A DNA stretch of 64,000 bases from Coniosporium tulheliwenetii (Eukaryota > Ascomycota > Dothideomycetes). Position numbers and translations under genes: made by a program. The stretch covers positions 434,001-498,000 of the forward strand of contig JAPDRP010000002.1 of the NCBI GenBank assembly GCA_030247845.1, written 5' to 3'. The notes under the pieces are model-generated. The model was not told the DNA's origin. It saw nothing but the letters and a program-made list of their open reading frames with translations, and did not search any database. This document shows positions 47,769 through 60,008 of the stretch, one piece after another; position 1 is the stretch's first letter; each line of letters starts with the position of its first letter.

Positions 47769-48055
47769 CTTGGGGAATCGTGCGCCAATATCTTGACAGC
47801 TCAGGCTGTGAACATCATCGCGAGGTGCTTCTTGGCCGGAGAGAGTTTCCGTGTTCGCAGGCCCAGCCTCTGAAGCCCCAGTGTTGGATTAGGTATGCAC
47901 AGTATGATATGCGCAGTGCGAGAGCTCCGGTTGAGCAGCACGTCAGAAAGCTTGCTTCAGCCCTACCGGCTCGCGCCGAATCCTGGCCGCAGAAGCTCCT
48001 CCGAGCTCCAACACCATGGCCGAGCGCGGCGCACGACGACAGAGCCAGCAACAAT
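47769..48055. promoter_or_regulatory. Shared divergent promoter region ATM1/AIM24
   Basis: Only 287 bases separate the two mitochondrial gene starts (140 if AIM24 starts at the alternative ATG 47909), so both promoters must overlap or be shared. No TATA box was singled out. Confidence 0.5.
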
Positions 48056-49536
48056 ATGCGGAGATCAGCTGCGAAGTCCATATGGAGCGCTCCATGCTCT
48101 ACCGGGTCGAGCCGTGTATACAGTATACGGAATGTTGAGCCAATTGGTCGTAGAGCGGTCTCAATAAACGCCGCGCCTGCCTCTTCCTCGCCGAGCTTCG
48201 AGCTCGATCCAGCGCCGCAGCCTACCGCTTCGCCCAGCTCTTCCACTTCCCCTGGTGCGTATGCTGGTTGAATGGTCTGAATGGTCTGAATGGTAGCTGA
48301 TCGATTGTTAGATGCCCGCTTCGAGGTGATCGGATCGCCATACTCCCTCCTCTCCGTTTCGCTCTCTGCTTCTCAGAACCTGTATACCCGCCGCGGCACC
48401 TTAGTAGGCCTTAGTGGAAAGGCAGAAAATGTCAGGATGTTGCCATCGGCCCTTATGCGATAGCGACTAATTTTTCAGCCAGGCTGTTTCCACCCTCTCC
48501 ATCCTCGAACCCTTCCGCCGCGCCCTTGTCGGCATACCCTTCCTCTACCAGCGAGTATGCCAGGCTCACTCCTCGACCGCGGGTTACTGAGCTTACCGAA
48601 ACGGACAGATATCCTCCACAACACCTGTTACAGCACTCATCTCCTCCAAATCTCCCATAACCTCCTTCGCTGTTGTACACCTTGATGGCAGACTAGACTG
48701 GATAGTCGCGCAGAGGTCGGCGCTGCTGGCATGGACGGGGCACGCGCTATCTGTCAAGCCACGAATCAATACTAGCATGGTACTTGCCGTCAGGTTTCCG
48801 TCCAGGCCAAAGACTGACAGGCGAAGAGTTTAGCACATTGGGGTAACTCTCAGGTCACCGGCAGGGGTCTGCTTGGACTGGTCGGCACAGGCCAGATCTA
48901 CCAGATACACCTGAAATCTGGTGAAGAATACGTTGTGCATCCAAGGTACATACTATCTGACCGTGCATCCTCGGGCAGTGCTAATGACATTCACACTAGT
49001 AACGTCGTCGCATACACAATGACCCAACATCCACCTCAACCCTACCGCTTCAAGTCCGCTCTCCGTCTCCAGGTACCGGGCTTCAGCCTCGGTGCACTAG
49101 TACCGGATACGAAGTTCTTCAGGGAGATGGCGAGGACCGGAACATGGAAGGCCATCAGTAATTTTTTCTTCACAGTACGAACGTGGGCAAGGAGAAGTAT
49201 ATGGGGCGATCGGGTAAGCTTCCGTGTGCTCAGTCGTAACCCTCTTAAAGTGTTCCTCGCTGAAAATATGTCTAGCTCTTCCTTCAATTCCATGGCCCCT
49301 CAACCATTCTTCTCCAGTCTCGTGGCTCGCGCCTAAGCGATTCCTTGAGTAGACGGGATGTGGCCGAGATTGCGGATGCGCCTGCGGGTGCGGCAGAAGA
49401 GGCTGTTACGCTAAGTCTGAGGAAGGAGAGCGGGCATGGGAGTTCGATGAGTGGAGCGGCACCAGCGAATGAGCAGAAGACAAGGGTGTCCTATGCCACG
49501 GTGGAAAGCGGCAAGGTGGATTTCAAAAGTTCATGA
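48056..49536 (+). CDS. AIM24: Mitochondrial biogenesis protein Aim24
   Basis: Inner-membrane protein of the AIM24 family, which in yeast helps organise MICOS and respiratory-chain integrity. Seven exons: 48056-48254, 48312-48430, 48483-48554, 48609-48779, 48821-48945, 49000-49213 and 49276-49536, giving 386 aa. An N-terminal basic leader (MRRSAAKSIWSAPCSTGSSR) fits mitochondrial import. An in-frame ATG at 47909 would lengthen it with another Arg-rich stretch. Family blocks restored by splicing: DARFEVIGSPYSLLSVSL, LYTRRGTLVGLSGKAEN, LSILEPFRRALVGIPFLYQR, HLDGRLDWIVAQRSALLAWT, GRGLLGLVGTGQIYQI, WKAISNFFFTVRTWARR and ADAPAGAAEEAVTLSL. The first intron carries a small AATGGTCTG tandem repeat. 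All introns are 46-62 nt. Confidence 0.92.
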
Positions 49537-50020
49537 GTAAGGAGGACCTAAGCGCAGGAGGGAATCTAAGCTCCAGTATAGGCTGTACAGTATTGAGAGG
49601 AGGTGGAGACGCATGGAGTGTAATCCTATGGGCTCAGCGCAGTAGTTCGGAGTCAATAGCGGAGCGCTGTTGCATGCGGGTTGCAGAGTGTATCTGTAGA
49701 GTACTTGCCATTGTGGCGTCTTTACACACCTAGGACAGTTACGGGCTGGGCAGACTCGCTTCGATGGAGTTCCGCAAGAGTTCTCAGGCAAAACGCCCTC
49801 TTGTGGTCGCGGTGTCACGTGATTTTATCGGAGCTTAGCATCGAGAAACTCCGACTTTGGCTCTCAGCGGCGCAACAGCCCTCATTGGGATAAAATCATC
49901 ACTCGTTCTTCCATGGTGTAGCTGTAGGCTCTCTACAAACGCTGAGAGCATGATATGAGGCGCCCTCTTGCGACCTAAACTTTGAAGCACCGCATCCCCA
50001 ACTGCCCCGACAAACCCACT
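49537..50020. other. Intergenic upstream of the Prp2-type helicase
   Basis: Promoter and 5' leader of the helicase gene. Nothing else was recognised. Confidence 0.5.
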
Positions 50021-53000
50021 ATGGACTCCCGAGCCTGGATATCAGACAACCTCTTAAGGCTGTCTGGCGCCTCAGATTCTACAATCGTAGATTTCATAGC
50101 CGCGACCGCAAGCTCCACAAAATCTTCGTCGCAACTCCACGACAAGCTATCAGGCTTCCTCGATGGCCCGCCTGCCGACATCCAGCGCTTCAGCGAGGAG
50201 CTTTTCCAGCGCGTGGGCAAGCGGTCTAACACAGCGCCTTCGGAGAGCAGAACAGACAAGTCTAAGCAGAATGGGTCACGGAAGAAGTACGCGCTGCTGG
50301 ATATGGAGGAGGATGCGGCCCTAGCGCCAGCGGTGCAACCGGAGCGCACAGAGAAGAGCGAGAAGAGGAAGAGTAGGAGGGAGAAGGAGGATGGGCATAG
50401 CAATGGGGACAGGAAGAGGGAGCGGAGCCAGGACGGCTACGATAGCCACGACCGACGCGAGCGCCGTTCGAAGAAGATTCGTCGCAGGGATGTCGACGAC
50501 TCGCGCTGGGAGGATGAGGAATATGTCGAGGACGCCGAGGAAGAGCAGTTCCCAGAGCCTTCCTCCCCGAAAAGGGTGCGGCTCAACGATGGCTCGGCCT
50601 CGCCACGCTCCGCCGACGATGTCGATACGGACCAGAAAGCACGCAAGGAGTTCGAAGAGCGACTCAAGGCGAAGGACGACAAGGCGTCTAAGAAGAACAT
50701 CGCCGAGGCGCGTTCTTCCCGCGATGAGAAGCACGACAGAATCGACGACATCCGGCTTCGGTCACGGCAGGACTATCTCAAGAAAAGAGAAGCCGAGAGG
50801 CTAGCTCTCTTGCGCAAGCAGGTGGCGGACGAGGCCGATGAAGAGCGCAACAATCCCGACCTTACTGAGGCTGAGAGGGCGGAGTTTGCGCGCAATCGGG
50901 AAACACTTCGACTGGCAGAAGAAAGACAAAGGGTGGATGATCACATAGAGGGTTATGCGCTTCCGGAAGACTATATCACTGAGCAGGGCAAGATCAACCG
51001 CAAGCGGAAAGAGGAAGCCCTGTACAAGCGCTATGTCGAACGTGACGAGTATGGCCGTGAGAAGTTTGTCACCGAGCACGAGGAGTGGGAAAGGGAGCAG
51101 ACGGCCAAAGCGAAAGCGCAGATCTCTCGACCGGAATTGGTGAATGAGGGCGATTACGACTACGTCTTCGATGATCAGGCGAGGATTCAATTCATATCCG
51201 ACGCTGCTCTGCCAGGACAGCGCAAGGGCATGACGAAGGAACAGCGCTTGTTTGAGCAACAGCTGTCCGCTGCGGAGCAGAAGGCAGCGAGTATAGAGGA
51301 AACGAGAAGGAGCCTACCAATGTACCAATACAAGGATCAGATACTCGAAGCTGTTGCCCAATTTCAGGTGTTGATCATCGTGGGCGAGACTGGCAGTGGC
51401 AAGACAACGCAGCTCCCTCAATATCTACACGAAGCGGGATACACCAAAGGTGGCCAAAAGATTGGCTGTACACAGCCTCGCCGCGTAGCAGCGATGAGTG
51501 TCGCTGCGCGCGTCGCAGAAGAAATGGGGGTCAAGCTAGGAAACGAAGTCGGCTACTCGATCCGCTTCGAGGATCAGACTTCCGAGAAGACGATCATCAA
51601 ATACATGACGGACGGAATGCTGCTACGAGAGTTCCTCACCGAGCCAGAGATAAGCGCCTATTCGGTCATGATCCTAGATGAGGCTCACGAGCGCAGTCTG
51701 AACACCGATCTGCTCATGGTTCTGCTGAAGGAGCTAACTCGCGCAAGGCCAGACCTCAAACTACTGATATCTTCTGCCACCCTTGATGCGCAGAAGTTCA
51801 GCAGGTACTTTGACGACGCCCCTATATTCAACGTTCCGGGCCGGCGCTACGATGTGGATATATACTATACTCCGCAACCTGAAGCAAATTACCTTAACGC
51901 CGCAATTACGACAATCTTCCAGATTCATCTGTCGCAACCTGACGGCGACATCCTTGTCTTCCTCACCGGCCAGGAGGAGATAGAACTCGCAGAGCAGAAT
52001 CTGCAGGACACGGCTCGAAAACTGGGCAACAGGGTGAAGGAACTGATCATACGCCCGTTGTTCGCATCGCTCGACCAAGCGGAGCAGAACCGAGTTTTCG
52101 AGCCGACTCCTCCAAACGCCCGCAAGGTCGTTCTAGCCACCAACATCGCCGAGACCTCCATCACCATCGACGGAATCGTGTACGTTATCGACTGCGGCCT
52201 GGTCAAGGAAAACGTATACAATCCACGCACCGGCATGGAGTCGCTGATTGTCACTCCCTGTTCTCGCGCTGCTGCGAATCAGCGCGCTGGTCGCGCCGGA
52301 CGCGTTAGAGCAGGCAAAGCGTTCCGTATGTACACCCGCCACGACTTCTACAACGACATGGACGAGAGCACAACTCCAGAGATTCAACGATCTAATCTCA
52401 ACGGTGTGGTGCTACTTTTGAAATCTCTCGGCATAAACGATCTCATAGACTTCGACTTCATGGACGCGCCGCCAGCCGATACTCTGATCCGCGCACTAGA
52501 GATGCTGTACGCACTCGGGGCGCTCAATGACCGCGGCGAGCTCACAAAGATCGGGCGCCAGATGGCCGAGTTCCCCGCAGACCCCATGCACGCCAAAGCC
52601 ATCCTCGCAGCCGACAAGTACGGCTGCACCGAAGAAGTCCTAACCATCATCTCCATGCTCGGCGAATCCTCCGCGCTCTTCTTCCGCCCAAAGGACAAGA
52701 AGATCCACGCCGACGCCGCGCGCAACCGCTTCACCCTGCAGGACGATATGCTCACCCTCCTGAACATCTACAACCAAGCCCTCGACACCGACTTCTCGGT
52801 CCAGTGGATGCGCGAGAACTTCATCCAGTCGCGCTCCCTGTCGCGCGCGCGCAACGTAAGAGAGCAGCTCCTCAAGCTCTGCGACAGGGTCGAAGTCACG
52901 CCCTCGTCCGTCGGCCAGAACGACTACGTCCCGATCCAGAAGGCCATCACGGCCGGCTTCTTCCCCAACGCGGCGAGGTTGCAGCGTGGGGGATACGTAT

Positions 53001-53381
53001 CGCACCGTCCGGAACGGGTTGACGGTGAAGCTGCACCCGAGCTCGACGCTGATGCAGACGAGGCCGAAGTGGGTCATTTATTCGGAGCTGGTGGCTACGA
53101 GCTCGGAGTTTTTGAGGAACTGTATGGTCCTCGAGCCGGAGTTCTTGACGGAGGTGGCGCCGCATTATCATAAAAGCAAGGATTTGGAGAAGTTGGGGAT
53201 TGATAGAAGGATGCCGAAGGGGCGGGGGCGCCGGGGGCGCCGGGGGCGGGGAGTAAGTTGTGATTTAGGTGGTGGGATAGCTTGTTGGGTACTGTATGAA
53301 AGACCGAGAGACGCAAATCTCAGGATTGAGTGCTACTACAGAGCAACACATCACCATAAATTTCAGCCCTATAAAGTATGA
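50021..53381 (+). CDS. DEAH-box pre-mRNA splicing helicase, Prp2/Cdc28/DHX16 type, frameshift near 3' end
   Basis: ATPase that activates the spliceosome before the first catalytic step. The ATG at 50021 (actATGgac) is preferred; the frame upstream opens only with TTG. The N-terminal ~400 residues are charged, with RS/KE-rich tracts as in Prp2 relatives, then EALYKRYVERDEYGREKFV. Helicase core: GETGSGKTTQLPQYLHEAGY near residue 455, TQPRRVAAMSVA, DEAHERSLNTDLLM near 553, SATLD, FLTGQEEIE, TNIAETSITIDGI and QRAGRAGR. After NAARLQRG the literal frame degenerates and stops at 53173. The conserved C-terminus continues one frame over (DTYRTVRNGLTVKLHPSSTL, PKWVIYSELV, EVAPHYHKSKDLEKLG) and that frame stops at 53381. 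The switch lies at five G, 52988-52992. A second possible slip in a GC-rich repeat would end the protein at 53263 (GAGSKL). Confidence 0.92.
53222..53250 (+). repeat. GC-rich 10 bp tandem repeat at the helicase C-terminus
   Basis: About three units of CGCCGGGGG-like sequence lie in the last codons of the helicase gene. In one frame they encode Gly-Ala-Pro repeats and in another Gly-Arg-Arg repeats. Copy number and G-run length here are doubtful in the assembly. Confidence 0.6.
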
Positions 53382-53834
53382 CGTCAGTAGTGAGACCCTC
53401 CCACTGAAGCGGCTATCACGAAGGGAGCGCTGGCGGATTGAGAAGTCCAGTCATCATGGACATGATCTGTAAGCAGTCGCTAGATTATGTCCATAGACGT
53501 GAAGACTCCACGAGAGCCAAGGTCCGTGTATATGCAGTTCCATCTGCTCTCAGATCTTGGTTCGGCCCGCTGCCAAGTCGTATTCCCACCATCCTCTTTG
53601 GCGCCCGGCTTACTGTTCTGACATGTAAACTGTCCTGTCGCTTCTTAATCTATACTCCTCCGTCGTGACATACATTCATATCTCTATATTACAAACCCCC
53701 ATATACATCTCTTCTATAGCGCCACACAAAGCTGAAAGCCTGTCATTTGCGCGTATCCATCTTCTCAGCCATCACCACCACCGAATGAGGCGAACCTCAA
53801 CCCACGGTATACAGCTTCTCCCCGACAACCACCC
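53382..53834. other. Intergenic, no supported gene
   Basis: 3' flank of the helicase gene. No gene was recognised. Confidence 0.45.
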
Positions 53835-54185
53835 ATGTGTCTCATAACCACCTCCTCCGGCCGCGTGAAGCACGGCGTGACCGATCCACCCCCGCACAAA
53901 TCCTTCTTCTCCGCGACGCCCGACCCACCCCGGGGCTCCTCCTCGGCCGTGGCGCGCATGCCGCGCAACTCGACGTACAGCTACCGCGACAGCCGCGAGT
54001 ACGAGCGGGAGTACCGGGCCAGTCAGCCTAGGGTGGAATATAGGACTAGGGAGAGGAGCAGGGAGAGGAGTAGGTCGAGGCCCAGGATTGAGGCGCCGAG
54101 GAGTAGTAGGGGGAGTATTGGCGGTGTTGGCGGGAAGGAATGGGAGGAGTCGAGGAGGAGGAGTGTTACTTATGTTAGGGGATGA
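53835..54185 (+). CDS. Small Arg/Ser/Tyr-rich protein, hypothetical
   Basis: Single exon, 116 aa, ATG at 53835. The first third (KHGVTDPPPHKSFFSATPDP) is non-repetitive. The rest is strongly biased to Arg, Glu, Ser and Tyr (DSREYEREYRAS; RTRERSRERSRSRPRIEAP) and it ends SRRRSVTYVRG. The RS/RE dipeptides recall disordered RNA-associated proteins, but the low complexity does not prove function. The ATG, continuous frame and motif-like ends favour a real small gene over chance. No family was recognised. Confidence 0.5.
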   Translation: MCLITTSSGRVKHGVTDPPPHKSFFSATPDPPRGSSSAVARMPRNSTYSYRDSREYEREYRASQPRVEYRTRERSRERSRSRPRIEAPRSSRGSIGGVGGKEWEESRRRSVTYVRG

Positions 54186-54800
54186 GGGGAGAGGGGAGTG
54201 GGGTCTTGGTTGGAGTAGACCTAGGTTGGTGCTTCTGGGGGGCTAGGGTTGATGTTTAGGCTAGGAGATAATGAGGATGGGGAATGACGCTACGAGATAT
54301 GGGCGCAAATCGGGCATACAAAGGAACGAGGGAGTGGGTTGGAGGACTCGACGCACATTATGGAAAGGGACTGCCCCAGTGGCCGCTGTGATCGGTGCCC
54401 GCTACGGCGCGGACTTTTGTGTTTCAGGGAGGAAGGCATATTGTCAGCGGGTGGTACGGTAAACGGCTGGGCAAGCTCACATTCTGAGATATCCTTGTTT
54501 GGGTTTATTGACCTAGTTCTCTACATCTGCTCTGCAGGGTGGTCCGTAAGACGGGGCTGACAACCGCCTCAATCCCTAACATGAGAGAATAAAACCAAGA
54601 AACGTCCTACAAGCGATCGCTACAATGTAGACATCTGTATGATCTAATCAATGCGTGCTCTTAGGCGCTTCATCTTTCCATTCGCATCGACGCGCATTCA
54701 TGCCAAATGCGCCTGGTTTCATGTATATCGTGGCAAGCGCTCCACCCGATGCGTGCGACTCATACGAATACTTTTCCAAACATGCATATTGAGTTCTTAG
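54186..54800. other. Intergenic between convergent genes
   Basis: No gene was seen between the small Arg-rich ORF and the convergent sorting-nexin gene. Confidence 0.5.
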
Positions 54801-57800
54801 TTATTGCGCAACAGCCCTAACCCCCTGCAAGACAAGTCCAAACACCAATCCCCTCGCCACCCGCTCAACCTGCAGACAGTCAAACACCTTCCCTAGCGCC
54901 TCTCCACTCGCCGCGGCGCCCATAACGCTCGTCAACGCCTGCGGCATCCCCTCTCAACCAGCAACCTCCTCGCCTTCCTCCTCAACCTCTCCTTCTCCTC
55001 CTCGTCCAGCGGCTTCGGCCAGCCCTTCAGCTCCTCCTCCGTCGGCAGCGCGTTCTCACGCAGTTTCCGGAGATGGGCCGCGATGCCGGCGTCGGAGGTG
55101 TTGGCCTCGAGCACCGTGCTGTTGAGCAGGACGCGGATGCTCTCGAGTTGCGGGTTGCCTGGGCGAAGGAGGAAGGTTTTGGCGGCGCTGAGGAGCGTCT
55201 TGCGGAGCGTCCAGGCGGAGGAGAGGGTGTAGAGCTCGTTTATGACGGCGAAAAGGAGCTCGATGGTGACTTGGGTTTCTTGCTCTGTTAGTGGGGGCTG
55301 GGGTTTGGGTTGTTGCTTGTTGGGGCTTTCGGGAGGAGCCTTAGTGGAGGGTGGCTCGATTGGCGCCGTGGCCGTAACATCGCGAACGTCGTTGACGGAT
55401 GTCTCTGGTGGGCGCTCGTGCTCTAGACTCTGCCTTCCGCGTGGCTGCGGTAGGGACATTGGTTTTGTTGCATCATAGTCGTCCGATATATCCGTTGGCA
55501 GTGGCGGCAGGTTCATGATCTGATCACCTCCATAGGTCGGCGAGATGTCGTCTACACACTCCCGAACGGATGGCGCCCTGCTTTGCTCTCTCGAACCTGA
55601 GTACAGAGATGACCTTGACGACGAGGTCAGCCGGGGCTTCGTGCCAGCTTCGAAATCCGGATTGGAACTTGGCCGATACTCCATTTGCGTTATTGGCGCT
55701 GGCTGAGTATCCACGATCTGTTGGCCCCGCAGACTGTCTGTACTTTTACGCCCTGCTGAGAAGCCTGAAGCGACACTCTCATCTCGCACATGCCTCGACG
55801 GTGAGGAGGCTGGAGTTTGACTGAGCTGGCGTGCACTGGCGGGGCCCTTCTTGGGGACTATCGAGCCGACTCCACCCAGAACTCCAGTTACTCCGCCGAA
55901 GAACGCCTTGCCTCCTCCAGCGACCTCCTTCGGAGCCTTCGCAAGAACATCGATCATGCCTTTTCCCATGCTCTCAAACGCTGAGGGCGCGGGCCAGCCA
56001 ATCCCTGGAAAGCCGCCTTTGGATGTACTTGGCGACTGGTTCAGACCTGTCTCCTTTTCAAGAAACCGTCTCATACCCTCGCTCTCTGCAAGCGGGCGGA
56101 AGTGAACAGCGTCATTGAGGTAACGCTCAAGCTCTCCGCGTAGTGAAGCTTTGGTATACCCTCTCCAGTTCGGCAGTGATGGATGTGCTTCGACAAAGCC
56201 GACCCCAGATATAACAGAGATGCGCCGTAAAACCTCGTGTAACGTTTCGAAATCTGCAAACTTGCGGGCAATCATCCAGCCTGAATGATGCGATGATGTT
56301 GGTTCAATCTGAATAAGATACTCAGTCGCAGGCTTTGATCTGATGGCAGTCCTGTCATTCGGAACGGAGTCGTCGAAGATGGAGATGTTGGCATTGAACA
56401 GTGTCAACGGGTCTCTGCTGGGCTTGGTAGGAGTGCCGCCGAGAGCAGTCGGGGCCTGAACGGGAACGAGTTGATCGAAGCTCGTAAACGTTGACTTTGC
56501 AGCAGATGGAGCAACTGGTTCTTCGCGGAAGCTTTCTGAGCCCTGATAGGACAAATCAGCACGGTGCAAGCATCAAGGCGCCACAAATCTCTAAGACGTG
56601 TTTCTTCTGCAGACGACAGATTTGCGCATATCACACGATTTGTCCAGATGTCGAGCTTAGAGGAGAAGATTGTGCAATATACTTACTTCTGCAGCCCGGC
56701 TGTGGTCCCTTGACGATTCCATCGAAGCGTTCTCTGACACAACTGCATCACCGTCCCCATTCATGTCACTTTGAGACGATGTTGGTGTGAAAACACCCTG
56801 TGTAGTGCTTTCGGATACGTCATCACTAGAACCAGCGGCGGCCACTTGTTGCTCTCGAAGCCTCCGAGCATCCTCTTCTGCCATCAACTGGGTAAGCCGC
56901 TGCGCTTCACGCATGGCTTCATCCATAGCGTCTTGTGCTCTGCTCACCCTCCTCTTGTGGGCCGCGTTGGAGTGTTGTCCCTCTGGTGATGACGGGCGTG
57001 CTGAGTTTTCTAGTTCAACAGGTCGCTTTCCGCCCTCTTGTAGCGCCTCATTCGCCGACCTCCCGACGCTGGCGTCTATGACATTCAGCAACTCAGGTTC
57101 TCCTTCTTCGAGTAGGTAGACGATCCAGTCGTTGATCCACTCGGGCTTTGAGCAGCTCTGTATCGTCATGTCGAGGATCATTTTTGCAAGGACTTCTCTA
57201 AGAAATACACGTGCTGGTTCGCAGTTGTACGTCTTAGGGTCTAGGAAGCTTTGCAGAATATCTTCTGCTACCATGTCTAGTTTTCTCTCCTGATGCTTAG
57301 TATCCAGGATGTTAGACAAGTTGCTCTCGGGCTTGAGTTCCAAATATGCTGCGATTGCGGTCTCAGCGGGAGCTGAAGGTGAAGCCGCAAGCGCAGTGGC
57401 GAGCTCGCTCAAGAAGACGATGACAATGGATGTTGAATGTGTAACGAAGTCAAGGAAAGTATCAGCAGGCCTTTTACGTGAAAGATGCGCTGAAATTGAC
57501 AAGATAAAAGCGGTCAATGTCTGTCGGCAAGCAGTTGGAAATGTTAACTCTGAGGGCAGGATTGGCGAATACCACCATCTACATGAGCAGATCAGTATAT
57601 AGACTGGCTAGGGCTAGATCATAGCATACTTGACATAATCGCGGATCACGGCGTCTGTAACTTCGTTTAGAGCGTCTGCAGTTTCCGGCTTGAAACCAGA
57701 GTAATCGAGCTGCTTCCCAGAGAAAAGCTTGACATCCAAATTGGTATCACGCTGGTCCTCTGCCTCAGCGTTTGAGCCTCTCGACCTCCATGCTAACACT

Positions 57801-58177
57801 CTGTGCGCAACGTCCAGACCAGTCTCCTTTCTCCTCCTCCCTTCCACAGCTCGAGACGGTTCGTTTGCATCGCCTTGCGTTTCTCCATCCCAGCTGGCAT
57901 GAAGAACGACGCCTCCTACTACACCAATCAACACCAGGCCAACTCTTCCCAGGATCACGTATGTTATAATGCCGAGACCCAGGAGACATGCGCTGAGCGT
58001 TTCGTTGCTAGCAGTGGAGAGGAACTCGAGTGCTCGGCCGGTCAATAGCTGCGCAGTGGCTGGTAGGCTGCGAGATTCCCCAGCGACTGGGCGTGATTCC
58101 GCATCGTCCTTGTCCACAATTTGCTCCTGGCTCTTGAGTTTGGTTCCCTCATCGGGCTTGGTTTGTCGATTGTCCAT
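54801..58177 (-). CDS. PXA-PX-Nexin_C domain protein (Mdm1/SNX-like)
   Basis: Membrane-associated sorting-nexin relative; the Mdm1/SNX13/14 group tethers the ER to vacuole/endosomes. Exons 58177-57630, 57578-56687 and 56542-54801 give about 1,060 aa. An in-frame GTG at 58228 was rejected as start. Near residue 60 a hydrophobic hairpin (LSACLLGLGIITYVILG...LVLIGVVGGVVLHA) suits ER insertion. The PXA domain follows (DALNEVTDAVIRDYVK|WWYSPI...FLREVLAKMIL), then an Arg/Glu helix, the PX domain (YLIQIEPTSSHHSGWMIARKFADFETLHEVL) and the C-terminal Nexin_C (LLFAVINELYTLSSAWTLRKTLL). No RGS domain is seen between PXA and PX. The literal frame stops at 54932, but Nexin_C continues one base over (MPQALTSVMGAAASGEALGK...LVLQGVRAVAQ) to 54801. 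The break is at four C on + (54948-54951) where five would keep frame. Confidence 0.88.
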
Positions 58178-58446
58178 CTCGGCGTCGCGCGTTGTGGAGA
58201 GCAATGATCTCGACGAAGGAACATCCACGGGCGTGGCACGTCACATCATCAATTGGTGGACATCGCCGCGCTCCCGCATTTCCTGTTGTAGAAGTAACGA
58301 CTGCATTCGCGACGGCAGGTTGGCGGCTGAAGCGCTGTCAGGGTTCGCGCGTGAGATGCTTGGCGTGGGTTGCACACGGTTGATCACAGAGGGACGAGCT
58401 ACTCGAGTACAACCCCCTATGATTTCTACAAGCCCAGCAATACAGC
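58178..58446. promoter_or_regulatory. Divergent promoter region, sorting-nexin gene / RING-like gene
   Basis: 269 bases separate the two divergent ATGs. No specific element was recognised. Confidence 0.4.
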
Positions 58447-59269
58447 ATGGCGGCTTGCGTGGCTTGTCAACAGCCATTGGTCCTAGAGATCGACGCCTCA
58501 GACGATGATGAAGACATCGAAGTAGGTGGTTCAAGCAGCGTTCCCGCGGCATCCGCAACAAAAAGTGTACCTGACGACGTTGGACTGGCCTGCGGCTGTC
58601 ATTTTCACTGGTATGGTCGAGAACTCCATCATTCCCGGATAATCCAGAGCTAATACGCCCAGGCAATGCCTTCTCGACGCGTATATCGTTACGGAGTGCC
58701 CGAATTGCGGAACGAACCTCGCAACACCCTCCCCCTCCGGTGGGCAACAGGTCCTGTGCACGTTGAACAACGAGGGAGGTCTCCAGGAGAACCTTGACAT
58801 CCTTCCCCTCCTTACCGAAGAGGGCTACCTCAGAGCGTATCCTGAAGAGCGTAAATGCCGGGCGTTCTTAGAGTTCTGCCGTGAAGGGGACGTGCAGGCC
58901 ATTGTAGCTATGCTTCAGGACGATGAGGATGGTGAAGAGGAAACCATGCAGGGTGGAGAACCGATTGATATCCTCAGGTATCAAGACCCGATCGGCGATA
59001 TGCAGTCGGGATTGCACGCAGCCGTTGCGGGAGGCAGTCGGGAGGTTGCCTGGCTGTTGCTACTGCTAGCTTCTGAGCTTGACCTACAGGAGTTTCCGGC
59101 ACTAGTCTTTCAGGAAGCGGCGGCTATGGGATTGATGAGGGAAGACCAGACGGGGAAGGTAGATATCAGGAGCCTCAAGGATGCACAAGGCAGAACTGCA
59201 GATGACTTGGCAGCCGCAATGGGAGGCGTATGGGTTGGGTGGCCAGGTAGCGGGAGGCTTGCGATATGA
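58447..59269 (+). CDS. RING-like zinc-binding protein with ankyrin-like C-terminus, conserved in fungi
   Basis: Exon 1 is 58447-58610 and exon 2 is 58663-59269, joined by a 52 nt intron (GTATGG, CTAAT, CCCAG) that restores CGCHFHW|QCLLDAY. Protein of 256 aa. The N-terminus has CVACQQ, then CGCHFHW..C and TECPNCG, a C2..CxCxFH..C..CPxC arrangement like a RING finger. The middle contains EEGYLRAYPEERKCRAFLEF, GDVQAIVAML, DPIGDMQSGLHAAVAGGSRE and VAWLLLLLASELDL, an ankyrin-repeat-like helix pattern. The protein ends GKVDIRSLKDAQGRTADDLA. It matches a widespread uncharacterised fungal protein. A ubiquitin-ligase role is only inferred from the RING-like cysteines. The gene is intact. Confidence 0.82.
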
Positions 59270-60008
59270 GGACGACAGAAGAGACGTGAAGCATAGCGAT
59301 CTTTGCGGAGTGATACATTTCAAGTCAAGCAGCGTGCGTAAACACCTTTCATCCTACTGTTCTCCTCGATAATTGGCCAGGTTGTGCTTACCTTATGTGC
59401 AGTCCGCTGTCGTTCATACCACCATTGATTTACACCCGCGCGTTAGCATACAGCACCTCCAGCTGCTAAGAAATTACCAATAACACGCGATAATGGCAAG
59501 AGCGAGCACAGGCTGAACAACTGCATAACACACTGTGGAGTAACTACGACAACGTTCAAAGCGCGTCCACTCCAATCACTTCTATAAAAAGGGTCATACA
59601 GGAACGAACAGGGCAACTTCCATCCAGCACCAGTTCCCTCGCTATAGGCAAGATACCATAAGTCGTGTCAGGATCCGTGATATACCCGCCTCGCTTTCTC
59701 CAGTCATTCCACATAAATAATCGTGTCGATCCTATGATTTCATGGTGTAGAGTGATCGAGCTGGTTATGCTTATCTAGACTCTCAAATTTGAACGATCGT
59801 ACTCATCGGAGTGGAGGGTGGGAAGCTTTGTAGAGAGATATGGGCTGGTCCTTGTCTTAGTCAGAATCCTACCACAACTTAACTATGGCATTTGCCTGGC
59901 TATTACTACCTTCCTTAGGTAGCCTAGCGGCTTATCGATAGGACAAGTGCCAGGAACTTGCATGAATCAACGGCATGCTCAGTCTTTCAACGGGCCTCAT
60001 CCACCGCG
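59270..60008. other. Intergenic upstream of PLP enzyme
   Basis: AT-richer promoter-like sequence. No gene was recognised. Confidence 0.5.

Noticed and set aside
47815..48246. 143-codon reverse-strand frame as an upstream exon of ATM1
   Set aside because: It is antisense to AIM24 exon 1, and ATM1 already has a good ATG with a targeting leader at 47768.
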